17,514 nucleotides of DNA, taken from DATKWV01 sp035529405 (GTDB taxonomy: Bacteria; Planctomycetota; Phycisphaerae; Sedimentisphaerales; Anaerobacaceae). The position numbers were made by a program, and so were the translations under genes. Positions 8,153 through 17,219 of this stretch are shown piece after piece. Position 1 is the stretch's first letter. The number at the start of each line of letters is the position of its first letter. The notes under the pieces were generated by a model. That model had not been told where the DNA came from. It searched no databases and was given only the letters and a program-made list of their open reading frames with translations. The stretch covers positions 1 through 17,514 of the forward strand of contig DATKWV010000070.1 of the NCBI GenBank assembly GCA_035529405.1. Reading direction: 5' to 3'.

Positions 8153-9415
8153 TTACCTTAGGCTTGTAACCTTTTTTTCGTAATCCTTCACCGCATCAAT
8201 CCACTCTGTTCCAACCGGCACGCCCGACTTGAGACAATAGTAATCCCACACCGCCGACAACGGCAGTGTTTTCAATTCCTCCAGCACTGCCAGCCGCCAG
8301 GTATAGTCGCCGTTTATTTCCATTTCCCGAAGTTCTTGTGTCGGTTCCAGCAGGGCGATTAATAACGCCTTAAGCATCGACCGCACCCCGATAACCCACG
8401 CTGCTATACGGTTAATGCTGGCGTCAAAAAAGTCAAGCCCGATATGAACGCGTTCGAGATAGTTGCCGCGAACTATCTCTTCTGCAATGGCGCGAAGTTC
8501 GTCCGACAGTATGACCACATGGTCGCTGTCCCACCTTACGCCTCTGCTGACATGCAGCAGTATCTCATCCAGACAGCACAGCACCGCTGAAATTTTATCT
8601 GAAATAACCTCGGTAGGGTGGAAGTGTCCCGCATCCAGGCAAAGCAGAATGTTATTCTTTACCGCATACCCCAAATAGAACTCATGCGAGCCGACCGTAC
8701 AGCTTTCCATACCTATACCGAAAAGTTTCGACTCCACCGAGTCCAAAAGGTACTTACGGTCGAATTTTTCAGCGAATATCTCATCTAATGATTGCTTTAA
8801 CAGTTCACGCGGCTTCTTGCGGTCAACCGGGTTGTCCTTGAACCCGTCCGGAATCCACAGGTTTGTCACACACGGCGTACCGAGCTGTCGGCCCATTTCC
8901 GCACCGATTTTTCGGCAGGCTATCCCGTGTTCCACCCAGAAATTGCGTATCCCCTTATCGTAACTTGAAAGCGTAAAGCCGCTTTCAGCTTTTGGATGCG
9001 AAAAGAATGTCTGGTTGAAATCCATCCCGATTCCCTGCTGTTTGGCCCAGTCAATCCAGCTGTTGAAGTGTTTTGCTTCGAGCTGGTTGCGGTCAACTTT
9101 GCCTGCGGTTTCCGCGTACATGGCGTGCAGGTTCAGCCGGTGTTTGCCGGGAATGAGACTGAACACCTTCACAAGGTCGGCACGCAGTTCGTCAGCCGTG
9201 CGGGCCCTGCCAAGATAATTGCCCGTGGCCTGTATGCCGCCGCCGCTAAGACCCTGGGCGCTTTCATAGCCGCCCACATCATCTCCCTGCCAGCAATGGA
9301 TTGATATGGCTGTCTTGCGCAGTTGTTCCATTGCTTTGTCGCAGTCAACACCCAGTTCGGTATAGCGTTGTCTTGCGGCTTCGTAAGCCTTTTCTATCGC
9401 GTTTGAATTATCCAT
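8153..9415 (-). CDS. rhaA: L-rhamnose isomerase
   Basis: A 420-residue cytosolic enzyme that converts L-rhamnose to L-rhamnulose, the first intracellular step. It is colinear with E. coli RhaA (419 residues): CWQGDDVGG (41-49), GGIQATGNY (59-67), NLHAMY (95-100), VESKLFGIG (227-235), LCLDAGHFHPTEVISDK (258-274), RWDSDHVV (294-301) and HIGLDFFDASINRIAAWVIG (324-343). The metal ligands expected from the E. coli structure are all present with a constant offset of six: E228, D261, H288 and D328 for the structural metal, and H264, D296 and D298 for the catalytic one. AGGAG stands 11 bases before the ATG. Gaps of 22 and 16 bases to the dehydrogenase gene before it and the permease gene after it indicate one transcript. 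Confidence 0.98.
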   Translation of the reverse strand: MDNSNAIEKAYEAARQRYTELGVDCDKAMEQLRKTAISIHCWQGDDVGGYESAQGLSGGGIQATGNYLGRARTADELRADLVKVFSLIPGKHRLNLHAMYAETAGKVDRNQLEAKHFNSWIDWAKQQGIGMDFNQTFFSHPKAESGFTLSSYDKGIRNFWVEHGIACRKIGAEMGRQLGTPCVTNLWIPDGFKDNPVDRKKPRELLKQSLDEIFAEKFDRKYLLDSVESKLFGIGMESCTVGSHEFYLGYAVKNNILLCLDAGHFHPTEVISDKISAVLCCLDEILLHVSRGVRWDSDHVVILSDELRAIAEEIVRGNYLERVHIGLDFFDASINRIAAWVIGVRSMLKALLIALLEPTQELREMEINGDYTWRLAVLEELKTLPLSAVWDYYCLKSGVPVGTEWIDAVKDYEKKVTSLR

Positions 9416-9437
9416 CTTGTTACAATCTCCTGTAAAC

Positions 9438-11105
9438 TTAGTTTTGATACATCTCCAATAGTTTCCGTTCAGCCTGTTTTGTCCACAATCCGTTCTCCAG
9501 AAGTTCCGCTACCGCCGGCATTTTTTCATTCATATCCTCCAGCAGCGTCAGCTCAAGTCCCTTGCAGTGAGGATAAACGACAATTTTGCCGGCAACCTCG
9601 CGCCTTTCAACAGCCCGCATTCCTGCTGCTGCGCCTTCGATACCGCAGACCGCCGCAACGGAAACGTCCGTATCCAGCGTCCCTGACTCGACCCTTGCCA
9701 GCACGCGGTGCATATCTTCCAGCACTGAGCCGCTTGTGCCGATAAAATATAATCGCTTTTCTATATACTTGTCCAGGTCAATCTTGCCCGTAACAGACGC
9801 CGGTATCCCCGCAAATATATTTACGATGCCGCCTTCGGCAGCCTGCTGTACCGAAGCTGCCACCAGGGCGGGAACCGGGGCCATCAGGACAATATAGTCG
9901 AATTGCTCGTTAATCTGCTCTTTGCCGGCGTTGTAGGCCTTGTATTTCAGACCTCTTTGATTTGCTAAGGGCGCCGCAATTCTTGATAGTGCGTTCAACC
10001 TGTTGTCGTCCACGTCGCCGGCAAAAACGCTCACCCCCTCCACCCCCAGACACAGGTTCCGTATAACGTGCATTGTCCCCATCGGCCCAGCGGCGCCTAC
10101 GACATTAATTGTGTCGCCTTTGCGTATCTCGCCGGTTTGCGGTATATGTCTCATCGACTCACCGGCGTGCAGGCCCGGCGTTCCCACTATCCGGATACCG
10201 CCGTAATGGACCCTGCCTATCATTGTCTCGACCTCTCTGCCAAGCCTGCCGCCGCAAAGTACGATATTAACAAGTCCGTGCGCCGCTGCTTTTGCAAACA
10301 GGCCTTCGACAAAACCTGCATTACAGCCGAAATAAAGTATGTCATCGTAACAATTGTCGTCCAGTGCTGCCAGGGCCTCTGCTTTTTTGACCGGCATGTC
10401 CGGCTGGGCATATTTTGACAGCCACGTTATTTCGCCCGGCCTGCCGTACTCGGCAAAAAGCTTATCAAAGGCATCACCCGGGATTTCTTTGTCAGCGGCT
10501 ATCAGCATTCGTCCGCCTTTTTTGATACACGTTCGTTCTTCTGATGCGTATGCGTCTTCGACACAGGCCCACGGCTCCACCAGTGCTGCCGCCGAGGCCG
10601 ACAGTTTGTCCGAAACCGGTATCAGCATTGATTGTCCCTGTGGCGAGGTTATCACCCGTTCGTCCATCAGAACGTACTGCTGCAATGCGCCCTCGAAATT
10701 GTATCCTAACGCCGCGTTTGATGTCGCGGTTTTTAACCACCGATAATCGGTCTGTACGAGGTAGCGCTGGCCGCGTGAAAATTTTTCCACCCCTTTTCCC
10801 GTTGCCTCTATTGTCACTATGGCTTCATGTCCCGGCACGGTCGGCGCCTGTCCCGGTACGTAACTGGGTATTTGGCTTAGTACGTCCTGGGCGATTCCGG
10901 AAACTATTTCGCTTTTACGACCGTGCGCCGAGAACTGCTTGAGCAGCTTCAAATCGGAAAAACAAAGCCCCACCGCCTCGACCCTGCACAGAATCTGACA
11001 GGCACCAGGCCTGAACACCTCTTTTGACCTGTTCAGTACCAGTTCGTCCGGCCCAACTAATTGTATCGCATATTGAGTTTCAGGCAAATCCGTCATCTTT
11101 AACAA
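9438..11105 (-). CDS. zinc-type MDR dehydrogenase with tandem Rossmann-like segments
   Basis: A 555-residue protein, about 200 longer than usual for the sorbitol/alcohol dehydrogenase (MDR) superfamily. The N-terminal GroES-like catalytic domain has the likely catalytic zinc ligands C48 (GLCFSD), H93-E94 (GHE) and E177 (EPW); the four-cysteine structural zinc loop is absent. A diverged nucleotide-fold-like segment (about 196-310) follows, where the normal Rossmann domain should begin, and then a second, orthodox one (about 328-440) with VVGAAGPMG (335-343). A C-terminal tail (512-555) is extra. It presumably oxidises or reduces a sugar or polyol with NAD(P), but the reaction is unknown and no known rhamnose pathway needs it. 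The start is uncertain: TTG at 11103-11105 has AGGA about 12 bases upstream, inside the end of the previous gene; the ATG at 11094-11096 is the alternative. It lies 14 bases after the PHP-like gene. Confidence 0.8.
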   Translation of the reverse strand: MLKMTDLPETQYAIQLVGPDELVLNRSKEVFRPGACQILCRVEAVGLCFSDLKLLKQFSAHGRKSEIVSGIAQDVLSQIPSYVPGQAPTVPGHEAIVTIEATGKGVEKFSRGQRYLVQTDYRWLKTATSNAALGYNFEGALQQYVLMDERVITSPQGQSMLIPVSDKLSASAAALVEPWACVEDAYASEERTCIKKGGRMLIAADKEIPGDAFDKLFAEYGRPGEITWLSKYAQPDMPVKKAEALAALDDNCYDDILYFGCNAGFVEGLFAKAAAHGLVNIVLCGGRLGREVETMIGRVHYGGIRIVGTPGLHAGESMRHIPQTGEIRKGDTINVVGAAGPMGTMHVIRNLCLGVEGVSVFAGDVDDNRLNALSRIAAPLANQRGLKYKAYNAGKEQINEQFDYIVLMAPVPALVAASVQQAAEGGIVNIFAGIPASVTGKIDLDKYIEKRLYFIGTSGSVLEDMHRVLARVESGTLDTDVSVAAVCGIEGAAAGMRAVERREVAGKIVVYPHCKGLELTLLEDMNEKMPAVAELLENGLWTKQAERKLLEMYQN

Positions 11106-11119
11106 CTCACATTTAATTC

Positions 11120-12463
11120 CTAACTTTCCTGTTTAACGGTCTCCAGTATCTGCTGCGCCGTGACATTTTCATCTGACCCGCTCAAAAGGTCTTGCTTCTC
11201 CGGGTCAACCAGCTTTCCTAAAGTCTGGTAGAATTCATTTTTCTTTTTAACACTGTCAAAGTTCTTTTTTGCCCAGTCGCTCGTATAGCCTAACCCGCAT
11301 TTTTGCTGCAGAACCGAGTGAGCATAGACAATATATGCACCCTTTAGAAAAACCGGTACCAGCGGTTTAAGTTCCTTTGTCTGGAAGCTGTCCACGAACT
11401 TCTGGCCCGGGCTGTTCATCTCGGTACCGACCACTATCGGCAGGCCAAGCGACTCAGCCAGTTCCACCACCTCGTAAAGATTCCGCAGCTTTTCGTCTTT
11501 GACGCCGACCTTGTAATTGCGGTCAGGTATAATGTTCAGCGCCGCCGTGCCTGTTGACATAGCCGTTTGCAGAAGCGTGGTGATGTCCCTCTCTCCGTTG
11601 CTGGTACCGTCCAGCCACGTTGCTGTAGGAATTGCCCCCGACGCCAGCGCAAACCGGTTCATATCCGAAAGCAGCGGAAACGACCCTTTGTCCGGCTGAA
11701 CATACCCCACCCCGCCCCGTTTCATCGTTTTGGCGCGAATAGTATCCAGCAGGGTCCTGCCTTCGGGTAATTCGAGACTGCCGCCATCAACGCCTAATTT
11801 CTCAGACCAGAAATCTGCCAAAGCTTTATGGTTGTCGAAAAGCTCTGCTGCCTTGCGTGCATAAGCTAAGCAAACGTGCCGCTCCGTCGGGTTGCCCGCC
11901 GGTGTCAGGGGCAATACGTCTTTATCATAATCCAGCACTGCGGGCCGAAGATATTCGTTTACCCGGCGGGTAAGTGCGCGGTTTCTTTGCTGCGCCGTTT
12001 TATGAAGGCCGCATAAAAAATCCTTCTGGCTGCCTTCGAGCTTGGCCTGCGGAAAGCCTATGCCCATATGGTATGAAATCCCCGGCTCACCGGGACTGTT
12101 AATGACCTTATCCGAAAACTCCGGCACAAAGACCCTTGACTCCAATCCTCCACAGCCCTTCAGGCCAACCAGTTTGCAGGCCTGCAGGAACTCTTCGAGG
12201 GCATCGAGCACGTCAAAGTCAACCACTCCAGCCACAGCCAGACCCCGTTTACGCGCAAGGTACGCAAATTTACTCGGTGAATAACCGTAGCTGTTATACG
12301 AGAAAAAAGTATGGCAGTGAAGATTGACCGCGTCCGTCTGTTCCGGCAGTTCGATATTACCTGCGTGTATTTGTTCGCATAATGCCGAAAGCGCCTCTTG
12401 CCTTTCGGCACCGTTAAAGCTGTCGAGCTTTTCTTCCAGTCGTTCAGTCAAACTGCTATTCAT
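11120..12463 (-). CDS. PHP-domain-like protein of unknown function
   Basis: A 447-residue soluble protein with no signal peptide. The N-terminal half recalls the polymerase-and-histidinol-phosphatase (PHP) metal hydrolase fold: NLHCHTFFSYN (47-57) with H49 and H51, then a VVDFD motif (80-84) where PHP enzymes have 'TDHD', E108 in GLES, and H132 in SYHMG. Later candidates are E348 in GTEMN and H382 in YAHSV. The histidine of the second motif is a phenylalanine (F83), so the metal site is either altered or incomplete. A long helical insert (about 140-245) splits the domain. PHP enzymes hydrolyse phosphoesters, but some members do not, and I do not assign a reaction. No strong Shine-Dalgarno is seen before the ATG; it starts 31 bases after rhaB and ends 14 bases before the MDR dehydrogenase gene, so the two are probably coupled. 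Confidence 0.7.
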   Translation of the reverse strand: MNSSLTERLEEKLDSFNGAERQEALSALCEQIHAGNIELPEQTDAVNLHCHTFFSYNSYGYSPSKFAYLARKRGLAVAGVVDFDVLDALEEFLQACKLVGLKGCGGLESRVFVPEFSDKVINSPGEPGISYHMGIGFPQAKLEGSQKDFLCGLHKTAQQRNRALTRRVNEYLRPAVLDYDKDVLPLTPAGNPTERHVCLAYARKAAELFDNHKALADFWSEKLGVDGGSLELPEGRTLLDTIRAKTMKRGGVGYVQPDKGSFPLLSDMNRFALASGAIPTATWLDGTSNGERDITTLLQTAMSTGTAALNIIPDRNYKVGVKDEKLRNLYEVVELAESLGLPIVVGTEMNSPGQKFVDSFQTKELKPLVPVFLKGAYIVYAHSVLQQKCGLGYTSDWAKKNFDSVKKKNEFYQTLGKLVDPEKQDLLSGSDENVTAQQILETVKQES

Positions 12464-12494
12464 CTCAAACTGAACCCGCCGATAAAGGTATTTG

Positions 12495-13970
12495 TTATTG
12501 TACGTTTAGTGCTTGGTACTGTTTTTGCCAGACTTCGGCCTTTACCGGCGCATATTCCTTAAGTGCGAACGAATTGCGGACAATTTCTCTGCCTGCCGCC
12601 AGCGTTCTTATTTGCCCCGTTGCCATAGCCTGCAGCAGAACATTACCTATGGCCGTTGCCTCGATGGGGCCGGCTATTACCTTCCTGCCGATGGCGTTGG
12701 CCGTGAACCGGCAAAGCAACTCGTTTTGTATGCCGCCGCCGACTATGTGCAGACAATCGATGCTGTCGTTAGTAATATCTTCGATTTTCTCGAGTACCCG
12801 CCGGTACTTGAACGCAAGACTTTCCAGTATTATTCTCACAATTTGTGCCTTGTCGTCTGTCCTTTTTCCGCCGTTTTTTTCCAGATAATTATTTATCTTT
12901 TCGGGCATGTCACCGGGCGCTAAAAACGGTTCGTAATCGGGCTCAACATACGCCGCAAAGACCTTCGCCTCTTCAGCCATTTGGGTCATTTGCGCATAAG
13001 TTAATTGTGCGCCGTCTTTGAGCCATTGTCTGCGGCATTCCTGAATCAGCCACAGGCCCGCGATGTTCTTCAACAGCCGGATTGTATTCTCCACCCCGCC
13101 TTCGTTTGTAAATTCATACTTGAACGTCTTGTCGTTGATAACCGGCCCAGCCGTTTCCACTCCCATCAGCGACCATGTCCCCGAGGAAAGGTACGCCCAC
13201 TTTCCGCTTTCTGTCGCCGGTACCGCTGCCACCGCAGAAGCCGTATCGTGAGAACCAACCGCGATTACAGGAATTGAATCACACCCGATTTCCTTTGCGA
13301 CCGCGGCGCTTAGATTGCCGACAATTGTCCCCGGTGCCACAACCGGCGGCATTATGTTCATCGGAAGGGACAGTTTATCGAAGAGAGCCTTGCACCATTG
13401 GCCTGTTCTCATATCCATCAATTGCGACGTGCTGGCAATGGTGTATTCCCCGTAGGCCCTGCCGCAGAGAAAGTAGCTGACCAAATCGGCGATAAAAACC
13501 AGTTTGCCTGCCTTCGCAAGCGTATCCGAATCGCGCAGCCGCATCGCAAGCAGTTGATAAATGGTATTAAAGGGTAGAAACTGCAGTCCCGTGTAATCGT
13601 ATATCTGCCGCTTGCCCGCCGTTTCGAACGCCTTTTCTTTCATCCCCTCGGTGCGTTTGTCCCGGTAGTGGTGGGGGTTTTCTATCAGGGTGCCCTCTGC
13701 ATCCAGCAGCCCGAAATCCACCGCCCAGCTGTCAACGCCTATACCTGCGACCTTTGTCTGTGCCTTTTGTACGGCTTTGCCTATGCCCGTTTTTGTTTCT
13801 GAAAAAAGTTTTGAAAAGTCCCAGCGCAGCGAACCATTTTTTTCCACAGGCCCGTTCCCGAACCGATGAATTTCTTCAAGCTGCAGTTTTCCCCCGCCGA
13901 TTGTCGCCAGCATCACTCTGCCGCTTTCTGCTCCGAGGTCCACCGCGATGTACTGTTTTATTGGTGCCAT
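12495..13970 (-). CDS. rhaB: L-rhamnulokinase
   Basis: A 491-residue FGGY-family sugar kinase that phosphorylates L-rhamnulose to L-rhamnulose-1-phosphate with ATP. Motifs in order: phosphate loop DLGAESGR (11-18); GVDSWAVDFGLLD (78-90), typical of RhaB; GSHDTAS (239-245) with D242 in the position of the catalytic base; SSGTWSLMG (262-270); the adenosine-binding HIVGGGIQN (408-416); and GPIEATAIGN (434-443). Length matches E. coli RhaB (489). GAGG lies about 9 bases before the ATG. It is the second gene of the operon, 113 bases after the GH106 gene and 31 before the PHP-like gene. Confidence 0.97.
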   Translation of the reverse strand: MAPIKQYIAVDLGAESGRVMLATIGGGKLQLEEIHRFGNGPVEKNGSLRWDFSKLFSETKTGIGKAVQKAQTKVAGIGVDSWAVDFGLLDAEGTLIENPHHYRDKRTEGMKEKAFETAGKRQIYDYTGLQFLPFNTIYQLLAMRLRDSDTLAKAGKLVFIADLVSYFLCGRAYGEYTIASTSQLMDMRTGQWCKALFDKLSLPMNIMPPVVAPGTIVGNLSAAVAKEIGCDSIPVIAVGSHDTASAVAAVPATESGKWAYLSSGTWSLMGVETAGPVINDKTFKYEFTNEGGVENTIRLLKNIAGLWLIQECRRQWLKDGAQLTYAQMTQMAEEAKVFAAYVEPDYEPFLAPGDMPEKINNYLEKNGGKRTDDKAQIVRIILESLAFKYRRVLEKIEDITNDSIDCLHIVGGGIQNELLCRFTANAIGRKVIAGPIEATAIGNVLLQAMATGQIRTLAAGREIVRNSFALKEYAPVKAEVWQKQYQALNVQ

Positions 13971-14083
13971 TTACCGACCCTCTGAAACAATTTCCTGCTT
14001 ACCGGGTTAAATCCTCCGGTGCGGCTGGTTTTTTACCGCCCGCCAATGCCAATGGTGTTACCCTGTCGTCGAAGACCTGCCCG
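13971..14083 (-). other. longest intra-operon gap (GH106 gene to rhaB)
   Basis: The 113 bases hold no open frame of note and no convincing terminator or sigma-70 promoter. A GGAGG at about 14010 is followed at once by a stop in every useful frame, and ACCGG/CCGGT could form only a 5-bp hairpin with a 10-base loop. It may be a site for RNA processing or attenuation between the exported enzyme and the cytosolic genes, but nothing seen proves this. Confidence 0.3.
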
Positions 14084-17000
14084 CTAATTTGTTAATTCAA
14101 CCTGTATTTTCCTGCCGCAGCGCAGCCGTACAGGACCCAGTAATCCTGACTGAAGCAATTCTGCCTGTGCCCACCGAACCTGTGGAAAATACCTGCTGTT
14201 GACCGGCCATCTTATGTTTGTCTGACAGTATTTCCTGCCGTCTGTGCTTCTGGCGTCACCGACCAGCCGGTTCGACCACGTGTTGGCCACCTCTATTAGA
14301 AGATGATTTTTGCCCGCCTTCGCCGCACAGGTAATATCTATCTCGAACGGTTCCTTCCAGAGTATACCCAGGTTAATACCGTTCAGGTATACATCAGCTA
14401 CGTTTCTCACTTGCCCCAGTTCCAGAACCACTTTGGTCTCACTGCCGACAAAATCCTCCGGAATTTCGAATTCCCTGCAATATGCAGCAATACCCGAAAA
14501 GTACTTTATTCCCTCATCCGTATCCTCGGTCCACGAGATGAGTTTCTCAAATGTTTTTGACGGCGGCGCACCCCACCCGTATGGAAAAGTAACTTCCCAT
14601 GGTCCCGAAATCTCAATCGGCTGTGGCACAGACGTGACCTGCTTGTTTATCTTCCTGCCGTCATTTGTTTCAAACGCATACATTCCGGCATCCCACGCCA
14701 AAGCTGCGGCCTTGTCCCTGCAGGGGCCTGAAACTTCTATCCGGGCTTTATCACCCTTAACAGATGCCGACAGCGGGAAAATACTTGTGTTGTCCCTGCT
14801 GACGCCGACTATGTTGTTTCCTTGTGCCTTTTCACGAAACACCACGAATACCGAACCACTCGGGCCAAGCTGCACCGGAACTCGCGTTCCGCCTTCCACA
14901 ACCTCATAAACCGGCAATCTGTGAATTTGGCCGGTATCCGGCATCCACAGTTCCGGCACCTTGCCGGCCACGCGGAAAACGCAATCCGCCTGTTCCCAGC
15001 GGTTCTTATTGTTTATTACAAAATAGATGTCCTCGTTGTCTGTGCGCCGGTGTATGTAATCGAGGTCTGTTTTATCGTCCGTTGCGGTAAAGCGAAAGTC
15101 CGGCCCTATTCCCTTATCGTTCAGTATCTCGCGCAGACTCCGGCCCCATATAATTTTTCCTTTGCCGTAACGGTGTTCCCTGACTTTTTCACCGTCGCAC
15201 GGCCCCCACAGTTTTTTTGCCAGCCGCTGCAGTTTCTTTTGCTGCTTTTGGTAATTGCCCAGCCCCGGCACCCGTGTCGGCATGGGTCCGGCAACGGTTG
15301 CCCCTGCCTTGACCATCTTTTCCAGCTTGGTGAGAACCTTCAGCGGCATATCTTCCTGGTTGGGCAAAGCCAGAAGCGAGTAGCTCATGCCGTCAGGTAA
15401 TATTATCCTTCCGTTCTTTACACGCATTCGGTTAAGCAGTACATCTGTGTTGGTAACGTCATAGTCGTAACCGTACCCTAATGAAGGGTCAACCAGCCTC
15501 TGCGGCGTGAAATCCGGCGGCTTCTCAACGTATTTGTTCGCTACGAAGTTCGGCGCCTGGTCCCCGTAATAGTAGCACACGTCTCCCACAAAAAGTCCCT
15601 GCTGAAGAAGATAGCAGCATCGTGACAGATAATCCATGAACGGCCTGACCTTCGGCCACCACGCCCTGTTCATTCCCATATGCGTTCCTGCATGGTAAGT
15701 CCATCCCGGCTTGCCCGCCTCGGGCGGCGTGTGCGGCGAAGTATGAAACGTGAAAAGATTCGTACCCTCGCACATCGCACGGTCGGCAACAGCCTTGTAC
15801 TCACACGGGCCGTCCTGCCAGTGACGCCAGCTTGTCAGGGCCTCCATATCCACAATCTTCCTGCCGTATATGTGACTTGCGCAGGCAACTTCCTTAACCA
15901 CTCTTGTGGTGTGCTGGTTCCAGAACTCACCGCGAGGTATATCCAGGACTCCCAGCGCCCGCAGCGCCTCCACAGGACAATCGTGCAGCGGCGGGCCCGG
16001 ACCGCCTGACTCGGCGCAAAGCTCAAGTCCGTATTTGTGGCAGATTTCTGCAGCCTTCTGATAGTGGTTTTCTATTATCAAATCGCTTACTGTCGCAAGC
16101 CTGTCGTAGTCGAACCTGGCCGCTGTTTCTTTACTGCCCACGGACCACCCGAACAGCACGGGAAGATACGGTGTCATATCGTAGCCTCGCCGCTTCCTGA
16201 ATTCCTCGACAATACTTTCCGTCCAGTCCCTTGTACCCCGAATCTCGTAGCTGGGAAGGTACATCAGCTTCAACGCCGTCTTATCGAGCTGCCCCAGCTC
16301 TTTTTCCAGCTTTTTTATGATATATTCAAAGTGCATTTCCGTTGCCTCGGCGCTGAAGTGGTCTATCATAAAACCGTCCGAGTTGGGGCTTGGAATGGCA
16401 AGACGCTCGCCGTTGTTGGCGCAGACAAATCGCATAATCACCCATTCGCCCTCCGGCACGTCCCAGCTGAGCCTGCCGTTTTCATCGAGCTGCTTTGTCA
16501 GATTTATAATTGTCGAGGTGTCCTTTATGGTTTTTTCTTTATTCCACGGAAATGCCAGCACTGCAACGTCCTTATAGTAATACGGCAGACCGTCAGGCCT
16601 TCTCGGTGCTCGGTCCGGACCAAATTTCGGTGCGGGAACTTTCGGAAACGGCAGTACACCGTCAACCTGTGTCGGCCCGGTTATCCGTATTTCACAGTGG
16701 TACAGGGCCTTGCTTGCGGCCGCTGGTGTTACCCACGAGCCGCCGGCGTTCCAACTGCTGGACGTGATAAAGCCCATTCTCAGACCCAACCGGCTGGCTT
16801 CGCGGATTGCGTACCCGGCCGCCTCGACCGATTCGGCACTCATAAACGCCGGCCCTGTCGGAATTATCTTTTCCGGGTCCTTGCCGCCCACGTCAAAAAT
16901 GTCAAAACCGCTCAGCCCTTTGTCTTTTATATCTTCCAGTTCACGCGTAAGCTGCGGCAGGTTCACATAACCGTTCGTCCAGTCCCAGTATGCCCGCGGC

Positions 17001-17152
17001 CTGGCCGACATCGGCGGCTGCCGAAACCCTTCTGCAACACCCGACCTGCACGTGTTATCGATGTCAGTGCCAACAGCAATTGATGCTGCCAAACACAAGC
17101 TTAGAATTGAAGATACGGCCCACAAACGCAAAATCCCTGACTTATTGCACAT
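14084..17152 (-). CDS. secreted GH106 alpha-L-rhamnosidase
   Basis: A 1022-residue exported enzyme expected to remove non-reducing terminal alpha-L-rhamnose from polysaccharides or glycosides. Residues 1-27 form a signal peptide (basic start, hydrophobic ILSLCLAASIAVG); the cysteine at 20 lacks a proper lipobox, so a lipoprotein is unlikely. The GH106 N-terminus is clear: FRQPPMSARPRAYWDWTNG (43-61), then the LTRELEDIKDKGLSGFDIFD barrel start (68-87). Candidate acidic residues are E381 (CAESGGPGPP) and E437 (VDMEALTSW), in the region where GH106 enzymes carry catalytic glutamates. The C-terminus (about 885-1015) is a galactose-binding-like beta-sandwich, with ADVYLNGINLGILWKEPFEI (919-938). 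The ATG is preceded by AAAGGAA. It is the first gene behind the operon promoter. Length agrees with the family. No dockerin or anchor is present. Confidence 0.92.
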   Translation of the reverse strand: MCNKSGILRLWAVSSILSLCLAASIAVGTDIDNTCRSGVAEGFRQPPMSARPRAYWDWTNGYVNLPQLTRELEDIKDKGLSGFDIFDVGGKDPEKIIPTGPAFMSAESVEAAGYAIREASRLGLRMGFITSSSWNAGGSWVTPAAASKALYHCEIRITGPTQVDGVLPFPKVPAPKFGPDRAPRRPDGLPYYYKDVAVLAFPWNKEKTIKDTSTIINLTKQLDENGRLSWDVPEGEWVIMRFVCANNGERLAIPSPNSDGFMIDHFSAEATEMHFEYIIKKLEKELGQLDKTALKLMYLPSYEIRGTRDWTESIVEEFRKRRGYDMTPYLPVLFGWSVGSKETAARFDYDRLATVSDLIIENHYQKAAEICHKYGLELCAESGGPGPPLHDCPVEALRALGVLDIPRGEFWNQHTTRVVKEVACASHIYGRKIVDMEALTSWRHWQDGPCEYKAVADRAMCEGTNLFTFHTSPHTPPEAGKPGWTYHAGTHMGMNRAWWPKVRPFMDYLSRCCYLLQQGLFVGDVCYYYGDQAPNFVANKYVEKPPDFTPQRLVDPSLGYGYDYDVTNTDVLLNRMRVKNGRIILPDGMSYSLLALPNQEDMPLKVLTKLEKMVKAGATVAGPMPTRVPGLGNYQKQQKKLQRLAKKLWGPCDGEKVREHRYGKGKIIWGRSLREILNDKGIGPDFRFTATDDKTDLDYIHRRTDNEDIYFVINNKNRWEQADCVFRVAGKVPELWMPDTGQIHRLPVYEVVEGGTRVPVQLGPSGSVFVVFREKAQGNNIVGVSRDNTSIFPLSASVKGDKARIEVSGPCRDKAAALAWDAGMYAFETNDGRKINKQVTSVPQPIEISGPWEVTFPYGWGAPPSKTFEKLISWTEDTDEGIKYFSGIAAYCREFEIPEDFVGSETKVVLELGQVRNVADVYLNGINLGILWKEPFEIDITCAAKAGKNHLLIEVANTWSNRLVGDARSTDGRKYCQTNIRWPVNSRYFPQVRWAQAELLQSGLLGPVRLRCGRKIQVELTN

Positions 17153-17184
17153 AGTGTTATTCCTTTCCCGCTAATCAAAAAACG

Positions 17185-17216
17185 CACAATTTTGCTATCG
17201 CAAACCACAATTTTGC
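17185..17216 (-). promoter_or_regulatory. putative operator: 11-bp direct repeat, 21-bp period
   Basis: On the minus strand GCAAAATTGTG occurs twice, at 17206-17216 and 17185-17195, with exact identity and a start-to-start distance of 21 bases, two helical turns. The spacer contains TTTGC-GATA-GCAAA, a small inverted repeat. The first copy overlaps the expected transcription start and the second lies in the leader, so a bound protein would block initiation or clearance. A repressor is therefore more likely than an activator, although a 21-bp direct-repeat spacing is also familiar from AraC-family half-sites. No regulator gene is in the window. Confidence 0.6.
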
Positions 17217-17219
17217 CCT

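Noticed and set aside
16037..17083. 348-codon open frame on the plus strand opposite the GH106 gene
   Set aside because: It is antisense to a gene with clear family motifs, signal peptide and ribosome binding site; its translation is rich in Arg, Pro and Cys with no recognisable domain, as expected for a frame shadow.
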